Of a stretch of DNA of 64,000 nucleotides, positions 62,515 through 64,000 are shown piece by piece (position 1 is the stretch's first letter; every line of letters starts with the position of its first letter). Location: assembly GCF_001427795.1 (NCBI RefSeq), contig NZ_LMHJ01000001.1, forward strand, positions 853,773 through 917,772. Reading direction: 5' to 3'. The DNA is from Nocardioides sp. Root682 (GTDB lineage: Bacteria; Actinomycetota; Actinomycetes; Propionibacteriales; Nocardioidaceae). The notes beneath the pieces are model-generated. The model worked only from the letters and a program-made list of their open reading frames with translations, made no database searches and had not been told where the DNA came from. The translations under genes were made by a program, and so were the position numbers.

Positions 62515-63972
62515 TCACCAGGCGACGCTGAAGTACTGGGTCTCGAGATACTCGTCGAGGCCATCGCGGCCACCTTCCCGTCCGATGCCGCTCTGCTTGA
62601 GCCCACCGAAGGGGGCCGAGGGGTCGGAGACGAGGCCGCGGTTGATGCCGACCATGCCGGCCTCCAGCGCCTCGCCGATGTGCAGAGCCTCCGCAAGTTC
62701 CGCGTAGACGTATGCCGCGAGTCCGGACTCCGTCGCGTTTGCGGCCGCGAGCAGTTCGTCCAGGTCGCGCCACACGACGATGGGTGCAACGGGGCCGAAG
62801 ATCTCTTGGTCCAGCAGCGGATCGCTGGCGTCCAGCCCGGAGAGGACTGTCGGCGGGTAGAAGTAGCCCGGACCGTCAGGAGCAGACCCACGGTGAGCAA
62901 CGACGGCGCCCCGATCAACGGCCGCATCGACGAGAGCTCGGACACCGTGCAACGCCTTGGCGGAGATGAGGGGTCCGATCTCGTTGTCAGCCGAGGCGGG
63001 GCCGACTCGCAGCGCTTCCACGCGCGCGCCGAGGCGCGCGATGAACTCCGGCGCGATGCTCTCGTGGACGTAGAAGCGGTTGGCGGCGGTGCAGGCCTGG
63101 CCGCCGTTGCGGAACTTGGCGATCACGGCTCCGTCGACGGCCGCCCCTATGTCGGCTGAACCGGTGACGATGAAGGGAGCGTTTCCGCCGAGTTCCATCG
63201 ACGTGTTGACCACTCGCTCCGCGGCCTGGCTCAGAAGTGTCCGACCCACGCCGGTCGACCCGGTGAACGAGATCTTGCGTACCCGGGGGTCCTCCAGCCA
63301 AGCCGTCACCACGCCACCGGGATCAGTGGTCGGAACGACGTTCACCACCCCGTCGGGGACACCGGCCAACGAGATGAGCCGGGCGATCGCCAGTGCGGTG
63401 AGCGGTGTCTCTGCGGCCGGCTTGAGCACCACAGTGCAACCGGCGGCGAGCGCCGGGGCGATCTTGCGTGTCGCCATGGCAGCTGGGAAGTTCCACGGCG
63501 TCACCAGGGCCGCCACGCCGACTGGGCGATGGGTCACGATCGTCCTGGTCCCACCGCCCGGCGACGATCCGTAGTCACCGTGAGGCCGCACCGCCTCTTC
63601 GCCGTACCAACGAAAGAACTCCGCGGCGTAGGTGACCTCGGCGCGGGCGTCGGACAGGGACTTGCCGTTCTCCAGCGCGATCAACGACGCGAGAAGCTCT
63701 GCGTCGCCGAGGATCAGCTCGTGCACTCGCGCCAGCAGCTCGCTGCGAGCCCGAGGCGGCGTTGCCGACCAGGACGGCAGCGCCATCGAGGCCGCGTCCA
63801 CCGCGGCGGTGGCGTCGCCCGCGGTGGCGTCGCCCACGAGGGCCACGATGTCGCCGGTGGCGGGGTCGTCAACCGGGAACAGGCCTCCGGAGGCCACCCA
63901 CTCCCGGCCTCCGATGAGGAGGGCCTCGGTCAATGCAGGCGTCGCCGTCTCGACGGACGTGTTGGTGTTCAT
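62515..63972 (-). CDS. gabD: Succinate-semialdehyde dehydrogenase-like aldehyde dehydrogenase
   Basis: 485 residues, the usual GabD length. TPWNFPAAMATRKIAPALAAG, the base in MELGGNAPFIV and the catalytic Cys in FRNGGQACTAANRFYVH are the GabD form of the motifs. The C-terminal GREGGRDGLDEYLETQYFSV is also GabD-like. It would oxidise succinate semialdehyde, or a close omega-oxo acid, to the diacid. ATG 63972 lies 29 bp from the window edge, so upstream genes of the cluster may continue beyond. The 62268-62514 gap holds no gene. Confidence 0.9.
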   Translation of the reverse strand: MNTNTSVETATPALTEALLIGGREWVASGGLFPVDDPATGDIVALVGDATAGDATAAVDAASMALPSWSATPPRARSELLARVHELILGDAELLASLIALENGKSLSDARAEVTYAAEFFRWYGEEAVRPHGDYGSSPGGGTRTIVTHRPVGVAALVTPWNFPAAMATRKIAPALAAGCTVVLKPAAETPLTALAIARLISLAGVPDGVVNVVPTTDPGGVVTAWLEDPRVRKISFTGSTGVGRTLLSQAAERVVNTSMELGGNAPFIVTGSADIGAAVDGAVIAKFRNGGQACTAANRFYVHESIAPEFIARLGARVEALRVGPASADNEIGPLISAKALHGVRALVDAAVDRGAVVAHRGSAPDGPGYFYPPTVLSGLDASDPLLDQEIFGPVAPIVVWRDLDELLAAANATESGLAAYVYAELAEALHIGEALEAGMVGINRGLVSDPSAPFGGLKQSGIGREGGRDGLDEYLETQYFSVAW

Positions 63973-64000
63973 CAGGGATACAGACCTCTCAGCTCGTGAG

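Overview
The window is high-GC DNA with tightly packed, overlapping genes and actinobacterial gene types: a mycobacterial-style DesA3 desaturase with its reductase, an Arthrobacter-type dimethylglycine oxidase, and BetP-like transport. It is most likely a soil or marine actinobacterium, possibly Nocardioidaceae. That placement is an inference from gene content, not from a marker gene.

Left flank (1-7.6 kb): the end of a LysR-type regulator; an acyl-CoA desaturase (desA3) and its NAD(P)H reductase behind two palindromic operators; an unrecognised divergent gene; and a large secreted M66-type zinc metalloprotease with a ricin-type lectin domain.

Core (7.8-42.6 kb): an almost complete choline/glycine betaine to pyruvate pathway together with its folate machinery. 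Uptake is by a ProVWX-type ABC system with a duplicated, fused permease and by a BCCT carrier. BetA and BetB oxidise choline to betaine. The Rieske pair GbcA/GbcB demethylates betaine, and dimethylglycine oxidase and sarcosine oxidase (SoxBDAG) remove the next two methyl groups. GlyA makes serine and SdaA deaminates it to pyruvate. Formaldehyde goes to FdhA. The THF-bound C1 units are handled by FolD, an MTHFR-like protein and PurU. FolP, FolC and PabA/PabB, which are folate synthesis genes, are interleaved with the catabolic units. The dmg-gbcA-gbcB-fdhA-glyA-soxBDAG-sdaA genes form one ~14 kb minus-strand operon in which many of the genes overlap. An IclR regulator and repeated 15-bp TTGC...GCAA-type palindromes in front of most transcription units suggest one regulon.

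Right part (42.7-64 kb): a MntA/HepT-type toxin-antitoxin locus with a damaged toxin, followed by two 3'-half fragments of an initiator-type tRNA-Met(CAT), at 43.69 and 49.32 kb. Each fragment has a terminator hairpin, and two tyrosine recombinases lie beside the second one. This looks like a tandem insertion array. The first segment (43.7-49.3 kb) holds a TetR-controlled dehydrogenase/tautomerase/CMD operon. The second (49.4 kb to beyond the window end) holds a LuxR-type regulator and a minus-strand cluster with a NylB-like serine amidohydrolase, an ATP-grasp ligase, two succinate-semialdehyde-type dehydrogenases, both subunits of an N,N-dimethylformamidase-like iron amidohydrolase, a PuuP-like permease and acetyl-CoA synthetase. 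That set does not match a pathway I know, and it is the best candidate here for an undescribed amide/amine catabolic system.
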